Shown piece after piece: positions 25,376 through 34,157 of a stretch of DNA of 64,000 nucleotides; the first letter of the stretch is position 1; each line of letters starts with the position of its first letter. The notes beneath the pieces are model-generated. The model saw only the letters and a program-made list of their open reading frames with translations. It was not told where the DNA came from and searched no databases. Made by a program: the position numbers and the translations under genes. Source of the DNA: BOKV01 sp049289295 (lineage in GTDB: Bacteria > Pseudomonadota > Alphaproteobacteria > Rhizobiales > Rhizobiaceae); assembly GCA_049289295.1 (NCBI GenBank), contig JBATLL010000041.1:124001-188000 (forward strand), written 5' to 3'.

Positions 25376-26293
25376 TCAGGGCCAGCGGACTTCCGGCGGC
25401 ATTGACGAAAGAATCGAGGGCACATGGCCGCCGGTTTTCAGCCCGAAGATCGTTCCGCGATCATACAGCAGATTGAATTCGACATAGCGACCGCGCCGGA
25501 CAAGCTGCTCGTCGCGTTCGTGTGATGACCATTCGAGATTCATGTTGCGCCGCACGAGCATCGGATAGACGACGTTGAACGCGCGTCCGACATCCTGGGT
25601 GAAGGCGAAATCGGCATCCCATCCGCCTGCTTCATCGGATGAGTGCAGGTAGTCGTAGAAGATACCACCAATACCGCGCATCTCGTTGCGATGCTTGAGG
25701 TAGAAATAGTCGTCGCACCATTTCTTGTAGCGATCGTAATCTGCGACCCCGTGACGGTCGCAGACGAATTTCATGGCCTTGTGGAAGGCGGCCGTATCGG
25801 GATGATCCTGGGTGCGGCGATTGTCGAGGACCGGCGTGAGATCAGCGCCGCCGCCAAACCACTGGCCTGTTGTCACAACCATGCGCGTGTTCATGTGGAC
25901 GGCTGGAACATGCGGATTCCAGGGGTGGCAAATCAGCGAAATGCCGGACGCCCAGAAACGGGGGTCCTGGTGGGCACCGGGAATCTGTTTTCGGAAATCT
26001 TCCGAGAATTCGCCATAGACGGTCGAAATGTGCACGCCGACCTTCTCGAAGACACGGCCATGCATAAGCGACATGGTGCCGCCGCCGCCCGCGCCCTCCT
26101 GGCGCTTCCATTCCTGGCGCTCGAACCGCCCCGGTTCCTGATCCGAACCGATGCCGGTCAGTTCGTTCTCGATCTCTTCCATGCGGGCGCAGATCTGGTC
26201 CCGTATCGTGGCAAACCAGGCGCTGGCTTTTGCCTTCTTTTCCTCGATGTCGGCCGGCAGGCCCGGGGGGACGTGTGGCTGCTGGTCTGTCAC
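25376..26293 (-). CDS. hemF: Oxygen-dependent coproporphyrinogen III oxidase
   Basis: This enzyme converts coproporphyrinogen III to protoporphyrinogen IX using O2, in haem synthesis. Family motifs: GGGGTMSLMHGRVFEKVGVH near 70, GGGADLTPV, WCDDYFYLKHRNEMRGIGGIF and RRGRYVEFNLLYDRG. I chose the GTG at 26293 (VTDQQPHVPP), which has AGGA eight bases upstream and gives 305 residues, the usual HemF length; the frame extends to a TTG at 26335, a weaker start. A TACCG-GTC-CGGTA palindrome lies 43 bases upstream. The dependence on oxygen fits the aerobic bc1 respiratory genes elsewhere in the window. Confidence 0.93.
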   Translation of the reverse strand: MTDQQPHVPPGLPADIEEKKAKASAWFATIRDQICARMEEIENELTGIGSDQEPGRFERQEWKRQEGAGGGGTMSLMHGRVFEKVGVHISTVYGEFSEDFRKQIPGAHQDPRFWASGISLICHPWNPHVPAVHMNTRMVVTTGQWFGGGADLTPVLDNRRTQDHPDTAAFHKAMKFVCDRHGVADYDRYKKWCDDYFYLKHRNEMRGIGGIFYDYLHSSDEAGGWDADFAFTQDVGRAFNVVYPMLVRRNMNLEWSSHERDEQLVRRGRYVEFNLLYDRGTIFGLKTGGHVPSILSSMPPEVRWP

Positions 26294-26335
26294 AATCTTG
26301 TCCTGAATCTGGATGTCCGCATTTCGTACCGTCAA

Positions 26336-26348
26336 TACCGGTCCGGTA
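26336..26348. promoter_or_regulatory. Palindrome between hemF and a small gene
   Basis: TACCG-GTC-CGGTA is a 5+3+5 inverted repeat, and a further TACCG half site overlaps at 26327-26331. It sits 43 bases from the hemF start and 175 bases before the plus-strand small gene, so it could be a regulator site for hemF. No matching regulator is known to me. Confidence 0.35.
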
Positions 26349-26522
26349 GAAGAACTGCTTTATCAGGGGAAAGAATGGCGTGACAAGCGGGGTCATGCGG
26401 TTGTGATCAGTTATTGAGGGCATTGACTTGACCCCGGCCAGGAACAGCCGCACCATCAGTGTAACAATATTGTCCGGGAGCGATCCCGAGCATGAATCCG
26501 CGGGTACTGTTTGGAGCGGGAA

Positions 26523-26798
26523 ATGCAGGACGACTGGGACGACCGCAAACCGGAAAACAGGCGGCTGGAATTATTGCGCGCGCGCAATCTTGCCTGGAGC
26601 CGGAGACGCAAGGCTGCCAGCAAGGGAAGTTGGACGCGCCAGAGCTGGACGCTGCCACGAGAAGAAGCGCGGCGTACTGCGCAGGCATTTCTCGACCGGT
26701 TTCCACGGGCCGCCTATGGAAGTGAAGTCGAAAGCTGGCGCGTCTTGCCGGGCGACATGATCGAATTCACCATGCGGCGCTATCCTTCCGCAGACTGA
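26523..26798 (+). CDS. Small conserved protein, unknown function
   Basis: This is a 91-residue basic protein with no membrane segment or signal. The first half is rich in Arg/Lys (RRLELLRARNLAWSRRRKAA), the second half has SWTLPREEARRTAQAFLDRF and ends with IEFTMRRYPSAD. Similar proteins occur in Rhizobiales, so it is probably a real gene, but no function is known. GGAG six bases before ATG 26523 supports the start. It converges on trmL. Confidence 0.65.
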   Translation: MQDDWDDRKPENRRLELLRARNLAWSRRRKAASKGSWTRQSWTLPREEARRTAQAFLDRFPRAAYGSEVESWRVLPGDMIEFTMRRYPSAD

Positions 26799-26820
26799 GG
26801 TCCTGCCTACGAAATGATCG

Positions 26821-26834
26821 GCCTGGATCCAGGC
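26821..26834. terminator. Palindromic hairpin between convergent genes
   Basis: GCCTGGATCCAGGC is a perfect 14-base palindrome between the stops of the small gene (26798) and trmL (26840). It can fold as a 5-pair stem with a 4-base loop in either transcript. There is no T-run, so intrinsic termination is unproven. Confidence 0.4.
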
Positions 26835-26839
26835 TGGCT

Positions 26840-27304
26840 TCACTGAGTGCGGGCGAACTTTGTCTGGCGGATGGCCTCGCCCAGAACCATGCCGCCCGCG
26901 ACTGCGAGGTTCAGCGATCTGGCACCTTGTGCCATTGGAATGGTGAGACTGAAATCGGCAGCATCATGCACCTGGTTCGGTACTCCTGACGATTCGCGGC
27001 CCAGCATGATCAGATCTGCCTCTTCGAAATCGAAGTCCCAGATCGGCGCGTCTGCCCTTGTGGTCATCAGGATCAGCCGACGGTTCAAAGCGCTGCGCCA
27101 GTCGTTGAAGCCTTGCCAGTCGGCGTGACGTTCGACGGCAGCCAGGTCCAGATAGTCCATGCCGGAACGTTTCAGGGCCGTGTCGTCCATCCTGAATCCC
27201 GCTGGTGCGATCACATGCAGGGTTGTGGCGGTACAGGCCGCGAGGCGGATCAAGGTTCCGGTGTTGCCGGGAATGTCGGGCTGGTAGAGTACAAGGTCGG
27301 GCAT
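26840..27304 (-). CDS. trmL: tRNA (cytidine(34)-2'-O)-methyltransferase TrmL
   Basis: This is a 154-residue SPOUT methyltransferase that 2'-O-methylates the wobble base of two tRNA-Leu species. It starts MPDLVLYQPDIPGNTGTLIR, with the catalytic Arg/Asn-containing NTG loop. The cofactor knot is made by LIMLGRESSGVP, then FSLTIPMAQGARSLNLAVA. The ATG at 27304 gives the standard length; the frame is open to 27343. It diverges from the ABC exporter operon with 110 bases between starts. Confidence 0.92.
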   Translation of the reverse strand: MPDLVLYQPDIPGNTGTLIRLAACTATTLHVIAPAGFRMDDTALKRSGMDYLDLAAVERHADWQGFNDWRSALNRRLILMTTRADAPIWDFDFEEADLIMLGRESSGVPNQVHDAADFSLTIPMAQGARSLNLAVAGGMVLGEAIRQTKFARTQ

Positions 27305-27414
27305 GGTGAGCTGATTGCCACGGTTGGCAACAGAAGTCACCAAGCAGCTGTGCTGGTCCGTGCTGGCTTGCCCTGTTCCTGAAAAAGGCCATAAAGAGGG
27401 ATTGGAGCAACGTC

Positions 27415-29280
27415 ATGTTTTCCTGGTTCGAAAAACGAGTCGACCCTTATCCCTCTGTGGAGCCAGTGCTGCCGCCCAGGGGGCTCGTCGCATTTTGCTG
27501 GCACTATACAAGGCCGGTATGGCCGTGGCTTGTCGTCATGTCGGTGCTTTCAGCTGCGATTGCCATCGTCGAAGTGCTGGTGTTCGGATTCCTCGGCAAG
27601 ATCGTGGACTGGCTGGGTGCAGCGGACCGCAGCAACTTCCTCGACCAGGAAGGCTCCAGACTGTTCGTGATGGCATTCGTGCTGATAGTCATTCTGCCGC
27701 TCATCGTGTTCCTGCATTCGGTTGTCATTCACCAGGTGCTGCTTGGCAATTATGCGATGATTTCACGCTGGCAGATGCACCGCTATCTGCTGCGCCAGTC
27801 CATGCACTTCTTCGCCAACGAGTTTGCCGGTCGTGTTGCCACGAAGGTAATGCAGACCTCGCTCGCCATTCGCGAGGCGGTCATGAAGGTGATGGATATC
27901 TTCGTGTTCGTGAGTGTCTATTTCGCCACCATGCTTTTCCTTGTTTCGCAGTCGGACTGGCGGCTGTCGCTGCCGCTCGCCTTCTGGCTTGTGGTTTACA
28001 GCGCGATTGTCACCTGGTTCGTGCCGCGCCTTCGCAGGATTTCCGAAAAGCAGGCCGACGCCCGATCCGCGATGACGGGACGGGTGGTCGACAGCTACAC
28101 CAACATCGCGACAGTGAAACTCTTTTCCCATGCGGGCCGGGAAGCCGGCTATGCCAGGCAGAGCATGGATGCATTCCTGGGAACCGTGCACGGGCAGATG
28201 CGGGTGGTGACACTTTTCCAGTCGTTCATCTACGTCAACAATTGCATCGTGGTGTTTCTCGTCGCTGCGATGTCGATATGGCTGTGGCAGCAGAATCTGG
28301 TCACGATTGGCGCCATTGCGGTGGCGACATCGCTTGCGTTGCGCATAAACGGCATGTCGCAATGGATCATGTGGGAAGTGTCGGGCCTGTTCGAGAATAT
28401 CGGCATCATCCATGACGGGATGAGCATGATGACGGTTCCCCATGATGTCACCGACCGACCGGATGCAGCCGGTTTCAAGGCCAGCAGGGGCGCAATCGAG
28501 TTCGACCAGATCAGCTTCCATTATGGCAAGGAAGGCGGGGTCATCGACAGGCTGACGCTTGCAATCGGCGCAGGCGAGAAGATCGGCCTGGTGGGCCGTT
28601 CGGGCGCCGGCAAGACGACACTGACAAACCTTCTGCTGCGCTTTTACGACCTGGAGGGCGGCGTTATCCGTATCGATGGCAGGGATGTCGCCTCGATCCG
28701 GCAGGACGACCTGCGGGCCGGGATTGGCGTCGTGACCCAGGACACGTCGCTGCTGCATCGCTCCATCCGGGACAACATTGCCTATGGCCGGGAAAGCGCT
28801 TCGGATGCGGAAGTCATCCAGGCGGCCAAACGCGCCAGTGCATGGGATTTCGTGAAGGATATCGAGGACCAGAAAGGTCGTCGCGGGCTTGATGCGCATG
28901 TTGGCGAACGCGGTGTCAAGCTTTCGGGTGGTCAGCGCCAGCGTATCGCGATCGCACGCGTCTTTCTCAAGAACGCGCCCATTCTCGTTCTGGACGAAGC
29001 AACCTCTGCACTTGATTCCGAGGTCGAAGCTGCAATTCAGGAAAACCTGTTTGCCCTGATGGAAGGCAAGACGGTGATAGCCATTGCGCACCGATTGTCG
29101 ACCATTGCCCAACTGGACCGGCTCGTGGTCATGGACAAGGGCGACATTGTCGAAGTTGGCAGCCATGACGAACTGGTGCGCAGGGGAGGCCTCTATGCGC
29201 AGCTCTGGTCCAGGCAATCGGGTGGTTTCATTGCGCTTGCCGATGAGACCGGCCTACCCGAAAGGGGAGCGGCGGAGTGA
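27415..29280 (+). CDS. ABC exporter half-transporter (first subunit)
   Basis: This is a 621-residue protein with a six-helix exporter-type membrane domain (about 30-320) and a nucleotide-binding domain (about 360-600): Walker A GRSGAGKTT near 393, signature LSGGQRQRIAIARVF near 502, Walker B ILVLDEATSALDSE near 523. The domain order places it with lipid, drug or peptide exporters (ABCB/MsbA-like). GGAG precedes ATG 27415. Weak promoter-like TTGCCC (27368) and CATAAA (27390) elements lie in the upstream gap. It overlaps the second subunit gene by four bases, so the two probably form a heterodimer; the substrate is unknown. Confidence 0.88.
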   Translation: MFSWFEKRVDPYPSVEPVLPPRGLVAFCWHYTRPVWPWLVVMSVLSAAIAIVEVLVFGFLGKIVDWLGAADRSNFLDQEGSRLFVMAFVLIVILPLIVFLHSVVIHQVLLGNYAMISRWQMHRYLLRQSMHFFANEFAGRVATKVMQTSLAIREAVMKVMDIFVFVSVYFATMLFLVSQSDWRLSLPLAFWLVVYSAIVTWFVPRLRRISEKQADARSAMTGRVVDSYTNIATVKLFSHAGREAGYARQSMDAFLGTVHGQMRVVTLFQSFIYVNNCIVVFLVAAMSIWLWQQNLVTIGAIAVATSLALRINGMSQWIMWEVSGLFENIGIIHDGMSMMTVPHDVTDRPDAAGFKASRGAIEFDQISFHYGKEGGVIDRLTLAIGAGEKIGLVGRSGAGKTTLTNLLLRFYDLEGGVIRIDGRDVASIRQDDLRAGIGVVTQDTSLLHRSIRDNIAYGRESASDAEVIQAAKRASAWDFVKDIEDQKGRRGLDAHVGERGVKLSGGQRQRIAIARVFLKNAPILVLDEATSALDSEVEAAIQENLFALMEGKTVIAIAHRLSTIAQLDRLVVMDKGDIVEVGSHDELVRRGGLYAQLWSRQSGGFIALADETGLPERGAAE

Positions 29281-31160
29281 AGCCGAACGAGGCCCTGTAC
29301 CGGCTGTTTGAAGGTTGGATTGATCCTTTCAGACCGCTCGACGATTATGAACCGCCCAATCGCCTGCTTGCCTATGTCTGGCACTATGCAAGCCAGGCCA
29401 AATGGGCCTTCGTGGCAATGCTCGTCTATGGTTTTGCCAATGCGCTGATTGAGGCTGGCCTGTTCACATTCGTCGGCTGGCTGGTGGATATCCTGACGCA
29501 AACCGAGGCGGCTGGCCTGCGGGGGCAGGGCTGGTCCGGGCTGCTCGACGGGCATTACACGACCCTTTTCTTCATGCTGATGGTGGTTGCGGTGGGAAGG
29601 GCGCTGGTCATCGCATTTGGCGCACTTATCGAAGAGCAGGTCATTGTGCCGGGCTTCTTCACCTTGATGCGGTGGCAGAGCCACAAGCATGTAATCGCCC
29701 AGTCGCTGACCTTCTTCCAGAACGACCTGTCCGGGCGTATTGCCCAGAAGGTATTTCAGGGCGGTCAGGCGACCGGCGACATGATGATTGCGCTGCTGCA
29801 GATCATCTGGTTCATCGCCATCTATGCGGTGACCACCCTTGGCCTGCTGACGTCGCTTGACTGGCGACTGGGCGGTGTTGTTGTCGTGTGGATAGGCCTG
29901 TTCGTGGCGATTGCCTTCAGATATGTCCCGCAAATCCGCCATCATGGGCGTCTGACTGCGGAGGCCGGATCGGTCGTGACCGGACGCATGGTGGACGGCT
30001 ATACCAATATCACGACGGTGAAACTGCATGGTGATGGCGGTGAGGAGGAAGTCTTCATCCGCGAGGCAATGGTTGGTCAATATGAAGCGCTGAAGCTCTT
30101 CACCCGTGCGCTGACCGGTGTCCGCGTGTCCCTGTCCAGCATTTCGGGGCTGATGATCGCGATCATCGCATGGCTTGCGGTCGATCTCTGGCTCAAGGGC
30201 GCAATAAGCACGGGAGGCGTCGCCTTTACACTGGCACTGACGCTGCGGCTCAATCTGCTGCTCGGGCGCCTCATGGGAAACCTGAACGGGTTCTTTCGCT
30301 CGATCGGGACGACACAGAACACGATGGATCTGGTGGCACGTCCGCTCGGCCTGAAGGATGTCGGCGATGCCGCACTCTTTGCACAGGGAAAAGGGGAAAT
30401 CCGCTTCGAGGATGTCAGCTTCCATTATGGCAAGAGCGGCGGGATCATCGAGAACCTGATCCTGCAGGTGAAGCCGGGCGAAAAGATCGGCCTGGTTGGG
30501 CCGTCGGGCGGTGGAAAGTCCACGATCGTCAGCCTGCTTTTGCGGTTCTATGATCCCGAGAGCGGCCGCATTCTTGTTGATGGGCAGGATGTGTCGCGCG
30601 TTACCCAGGACAGCCTGCGCAGTGCATTTTCCCTCGTGCAGCAGGAGACCGCGCTGTTTCATCGCTCGGTGCGGGAGAACATTGCCTACGGCAAACCGGG
30701 AGCGAGCCAGGCCGAAATCGAGGCGGCTGCGGTCAAGGCGAGGGCACATGAGTTCATTGTCGGCCTCAAGGATGCACGCGGGCGAATCGGATATGATGCG
30801 AGGGTCGGGGAGCGCGGCGTGAAACTGTCAGGCGGCCAGCGCCAGCGGCTTGCGATAGCGCGCATCTTTCTGCGCGATGCACCGATCCTCATTCTGGATG
30901 AAGCGACATCGCAACTCGATTCGGAAGTAGAGGCCGCCATCCAGGAAAACCTGTTCGAACTGATGCGCGGCAAGACGGTGATCGCGATCGCGCACCGCCT
31001 CTCGACGATCGCATCGATGGACCGGCTTGTGCTGATCGACGGCGGGCAGATCTCGGAGATGGGAACGCATGACGAATTGCTGGCAAGTCATGGGCTGTAT
31101 GCCTCGCTGTGGGCGCGCCAGTCCGGCGGGTTCCTTGCACGTACGGGCGAGGAAGAATGA
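29277..31160 (+). CDS. ABC exporter half-transporter (second subunit)
   Basis: This is a 627-residue membrane plus ATPase half-transporter, homologous to the preceding one: Walker A GPSGGGKST near 407, signature LSGGQRQRLAIARIF near 517, Walker B ILILDEATSQLDSE near 537. The two sites both look complete, unlike many heterodimeric exporters with one degenerate site. It starts at a GTG overlapping the previous stop. Its own stop overlaps the aconitase X start (ATGA), which links the transporter to that enzyme. Confidence 0.88.
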   Translation: MKPNEALYRLFEGWIDPFRPLDDYEPPNRLLAYVWHYASQAKWAFVAMLVYGFANALIEAGLFTFVGWLVDILTQTEAAGLRGQGWSGLLDGHYTTLFFMLMVVAVGRALVIAFGALIEEQVIVPGFFTLMRWQSHKHVIAQSLTFFQNDLSGRIAQKVFQGGQATGDMMIALLQIIWFIAIYAVTTLGLLTSLDWRLGGVVVVWIGLFVAIAFRYVPQIRHHGRLTAEAGSVVTGRMVDGYTNITTVKLHGDGGEEEVFIREAMVGQYEALKLFTRALTGVRVSLSSISGLMIAIIAWLAVDLWLKGAISTGGVAFTLALTLRLNLLLGRLMGNLNGFFRSIGTTQNTMDLVARPLGLKDVGDAALFAQGKGEIRFEDVSFHYGKSGGIIENLILQVKPGEKIGLVGPSGGGKSTIVSLLLRFYDPESGRILVDGQDVSRVTQDSLRSAFSLVQQETALFHRSVRENIAYGKPGASQAEIEAAAVKARAHEFIVGLKDARGRIGYDARVGERGVKLSGGQRQRLAIARIFLRDAPILILDEATSQLDSEVEAAIQENLFELMRGKTVIAIAHRLSTIASMDRLVLIDGGQISEMGTHDELLASHGLYASLWARQSGGFLARTGEEE

Positions 31161-32398
31161 GCATCCATCTGAGCGCCAGTGAAAGGGAAATGCTCGCTGG
31201 CGGGCGCGGGGAAGCGGTGCGTTTCGCCATGGACATACTCGTGCGTTTCGCCGAGGCAGTGGGTGCTGACAGGCTTGTCGAAATCGAAGGCGCACATATC
31301 GACGGCTGCCTGATGCTTGGCAAGGTCAGCCTGGATTTCGTCGACTATCTCGTCACCCACAAGGGTCGGGTGAGCGTGCCGACCACGTTGAATGTCGGTT
31401 CCATGGACCTGGTTCATCCCGAGCTTTTCCGTGGCAGCGAGAAGGAAGCGCGGGAGGCCGCCCTGCTCATGCGGCTGCATGAGGATCTGGGTTGCGTGCC
31501 GACTTTTACCTGCGCTCCCTACCAGACCATCTTTCGCCCGAAGCTGGGTGCGCAGATCGCCTGGGGCGAATCGAACGCCATCGTCTTCGCCAATTCGGTA
31601 CTGGGCGCGCGCACCAACCGCTATGGTGATTTCCTCGATTTGTGCTGCGCGATCACCGGCAGAGCGCCCCATTTCGGATTGCACCGGACCGAGAACCGCC
31701 GGGCAACGATGCTTGTCGAGATTACCGACGTGCCAGCGCAGTGGGAGGAGACTGGAATTGCCCATGTTGCGGTCGGCCACGCCATTGGACGCCAGTGCCA
31801 GGATGCTGTGCCTGCCATAACCGGCCTGCCGCGCGGCACCGAAGACGATCTGAAGGCGCTGGGTGCCGTGGCCGCCTCTGCTGGATCGACCGCGCTTTTT
31901 CATGTCATTGGCGTGACGCCAGAAGCAGCAACTCTCGAAGAGGCCTTTCAGGGGCACAAGCCCGACAATGTGCTGACGCTTCATGGCCAGGAATTGCGCG
32001 CCATCATTGCCAGCCTGTCCACCGTTGAAGAGGGTACGAGGCTGTCTGCGGTCTGTCTTGGAACACCGCACTTCTCGATTGGCGAATTCGAAACGCTGAT
32101 GCCACTCATTGACGGGGTCAAACCCCGTGTCGATTTCTACATCAACACCGGAAGACATGTGCTTTCAGAACTGGAGGAGCGCGGCTGGCGCGAAAAACTC
32201 GAACGCGCAGGCGTAACCCTTGTCATCGACACCTGCACCTATGTCACGGCAATCGTGCGTGATCTGAGCGGCGCGGTCATGACCAATTCGGGCAAATGGG
32301 CCTATTATGCACCGGGCAATATCGGCGTTTCCGTTGCGTTTGGGACGCTTGCCGACTGTGTTCGCTCAGCTTGCAGCGGAAGGGTGGAACGCCAGTGA
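31157..32398 (+). CDS. Aconitase X, catalytic (large) subunit
   Basis: This is a 413-residue member of the aconitase X (AcnX) family, type with separate large and small subunits. Family stretches include GEAVRFAMDILVRFAEAVGA, AHIDGCLMLGKVSLDFV, TFTCAPYQTIF, WGESNAIVFANSVLGARTNR and IDTCTYVT. Known bacterial AcnX enzymes dehydrate cis-3-hydroxy-L-proline; archaeal ones dehydrate mevalonate 5-phosphate. There are no proline-catabolism or mevalonate genes nearby, so the substrate is open. It starts at an ATG overlapping the ABC stop and its stop overlaps the small-subunit GTG (GTGA). The frame is open upstream to 31109 in the ABC gene. Confidence 0.88.
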   Translation: MSIHLSASEREMLAGGRGEAVRFAMDILVRFAEAVGADRLVEIEGAHIDGCLMLGKVSLDFVDYLVTHKGRVSVPTTLNVGSMDLVHPELFRGSEKEAREAALLMRLHEDLGCVPTFTCAPYQTIFRPKLGAQIAWGESNAIVFANSVLGARTNRYGDFLDLCCAITGRAPHFGLHRTENRRATMLVEITDVPAQWEETGIAHVAVGHAIGRQCQDAVPAITGLPRGTEDDLKALGAVAASAGSTALFHVIGVTPEAATLEEAFQGHKPDNVLTLHGQELRAIIASLSTVEEGTRLSAVCLGTPHFSIGEFETLMPLIDGVKPRVDFYINTGRHVLSELEERGWREKLERAGVTLVIDTCTYVTAIVRDLSGAVMTNSGKWAYYAPGNIGVSVAFGTLADCVRSACSGRVERQ

Positions 32399-32835
32399 GC
32401 GCTGCCATTGAACATCCCGCGTCAACGCTTGTGGAGGGCAGGGCGTCCGGCAAACTTAAAGTGCTAGGTGAACCGCTGAGCTTCTGGGGTGGACTGGACA
32501 GTTCGAGTGGCAAAATCATCGACCGCTGGCATCCGCAGTTTGGCGAAACCATCAGCGGGCATATCCTGCTGCTGCCTCAGGGTAGGGGATCGAGTTCCGG
32601 CAGTTCCGTCCTGGCGGAAGCCCTGCGCCTGGGCACGGGACCTGCCGGCATCATCCTGATGAAATGCGACCCGATCATCATTACAGGCGCAGCCGTCGCA
32701 ACGCTGCTTTACGCGCTGAACTGCCCGGTGGTCCATCTCGCGTCAGTGCTGGAACCGGGTCCGGGCGATGGCGATGAAGTTGCAATCGAGGCACGGCCAG
32801 AGGGTGCGCTGCTCAAAATCATCCGGCGCGATTGA
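32395..32835 (+). CDS. Aconitase X, small (swivel) subunit, DUF126
   Basis: This is a 146-residue DUF126 protein that forms the swivel domain of AcnX. Diagnostic parts are LSFWGGLDSSSGKIIDRWHP and the catalytic Ser loop QGRGSSSGSSVL at about 62-73, and TGPAGIILMKCDPII. It starts at a GTG that overlaps the large-subunit stop. A 6-pair inverted repeat TGTCGG (32837) / CCGACA (32859) follows the stop, without a T-run. Confidence 0.88.
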   Translation: MSAAIEHPASTLVEGRASGKLKVLGEPLSFWGGLDSSSGKIIDRWHPQFGETISGHILLLPQGRGSSSGSSVLAEALRLGTGPAGIILMKCDPIIITGAAVATLLYALNCPVVHLASVLEPGPGDGDEVAIEARPEGALLKIIRRD

Positions 32836-32942
32836 GTGTCGGCAAAACTTTAGCGTACCCGACAGACAAAGCGGCTTGCCTTGAGCAGTAATTCGGATAT
32901 TTGCTTGCGCCGGGGGTGAAGGCCAGCCCTGCAACAGTCGGG

Positions 32943-34154
32943 ATGGGCAAATCCTTGGCATTTCACGTTCGTCATCCCGTCTGGATCTCCGCTGCGCCGG
33001 GCAAGGCTGCCTGGGCCTTTGCCATCCTGTTTTTCGTTGAATCCTTCGGTCGCGCTTCCGTCGCGACAGTGTTTCCGGTGCATGCCTATGCGCTGTTCGG
33101 CGACAAGGAGACGGTAAGCATTGTCTATACTTCCGTTGCGCTGGTTGCACTGGCGGCTTCGTTTGCCATTCCCTATCTGATCCGCTTCCTTTCCAGGCGA
33201 TGGAGCTACACGCTCGGCGCTGTCAGTGTGGGATTGTGTGGCCTGGCGCTGGCTCAGGATACTTCGCAAGGGCAGGTGGCGGCCATGTTCCTGCGCACGT
33301 TCGGTGCGGCGACGCTCAACATCACGCTCAACCTCTACATCATGGATCATATCCGCAAGACCGACCTGGTCGTGTCCGAGCCATTGCGCTACGCGGTTTC
33401 GACGGGAGCGTGGATCATTGCGCCGCTGGCAGGAATCTGGCTCTACGAGCAATATGGCGTGGTTGCCGCGAGCATCATTCCACCGCTCGCCAGCCTGCTC
33501 CTGCTGGCGATCTTCTGGTATTTCCGGCTCAGTGAGAAAGGCCCGATCAATGCGGGGCTGATCCGCGCGCCAAATCCGATACGCTCAATTGGCCGGTTCA
33601 TGGCGCAGCCCAGATTGCGTCTTGCCTGGCTGATCGCGTTCGGGCGTTCGACCTTCTGGGTCACGTTCTTCATCTATGTGCCAATCCTGATGGTTGAAGG
33701 GGGCGCGGGCCCGGTCGCGGGCGGTGTGGCGATTGCTGCGGGAAATGCAATGCTTCTCAACAATCTGCTGGTCGCGGGTTGGGCGCGCAGATATTCAATG
33801 CGCTTCATGATCAGCCTGTCGTTCCTGGGCGGCTCGGTCTTCGTGATCTTCACGGCATTGTCAGGTGTAGCGCATCCGATGCTGGCAGGCGTGATGATCG
33901 TGAGCGCTGCGTTCTTCATTTCGATGCTGGACGGGCTTGGTCCAATTCCATTCCTGCGGGCAGTGCGGGCGCATGAACGGCCACAAATGACGACGGTGTA
34001 CCGCACCTACCTCGATGCTTCGGAATTGATTCCGCCATTCATCTATGTGTTCGCCTTTACCCTCATGGGTTTTTCTGGCGCTTTCTGGGTGCTGTCGGCG
34101 ACTCTGGCCGGCATTGGCCTGGCGGTATGGCGATACCTGCCCAGGAGGATGTAA
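32943..34154 (+). CDS. MFS transporter
   Basis: This is a 403-residue major facilitator protein of the inner membrane with about 12 helices. There is no clear substrate signature. I chose ATG 32943 (MGKSLAFHV); the frame is open from a TTG at 32901. It lies 107 bases after the AcnX small subunit and three bases before the EamA gene, which has a good ribosome site inside the MFS 3' end. It may be part of the ABC-AcnX transcription unit or start from its own promoter. Confidence 0.85.
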   Translation: MGKSLAFHVRHPVWISAAPGKAAWAFAILFFVESFGRASVATVFPVHAYALFGDKETVSIVYTSVALVALAASFAIPYLIRFLSRRWSYTLGAVSVGLCGLALAQDTSQGQVAAMFLRTFGAATLNITLNLYIMDHIRKTDLVVSEPLRYAVSTGAWIIAPLAGIWLYEQYGVVAASIIPPLASLLLLAIFWYFRLSEKGPINAGLIRAPNPIRSIGRFMAQPRLRLAWLIAFGRSTFWVTFFIYVPILMVEGGAGPVAGGVAIAAGNAMLLNNLLVAGWARRYSMRFMISLSFLGGSVFVIFTALSGVAHPMLAGVMIVSAAFFISMLDGLGPIPFLRAVRAHERPQMTTVYRTYLDASELIPPFIYVFAFTLMGFSGAFWVLSATLAGIGLAVWRYLPRRM

Positions 34155-34157
34155 GTC

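Noticed and set aside
29193..30749. A 518-codon minus-strand frame opposite the second ABC half-transporter.
   Set aside because: Antisense shadow: the plus strand has all ABC motifs, and the minus frame has no domain-like sequence.
32837..32864. TGTCGG/CCGACA after the AcnX small subunit as a terminator splitting AcnX from the MFS gene.
   Set aside because: Six pairs with a 16-base loop and no T-run are too weak; transcription could read through.
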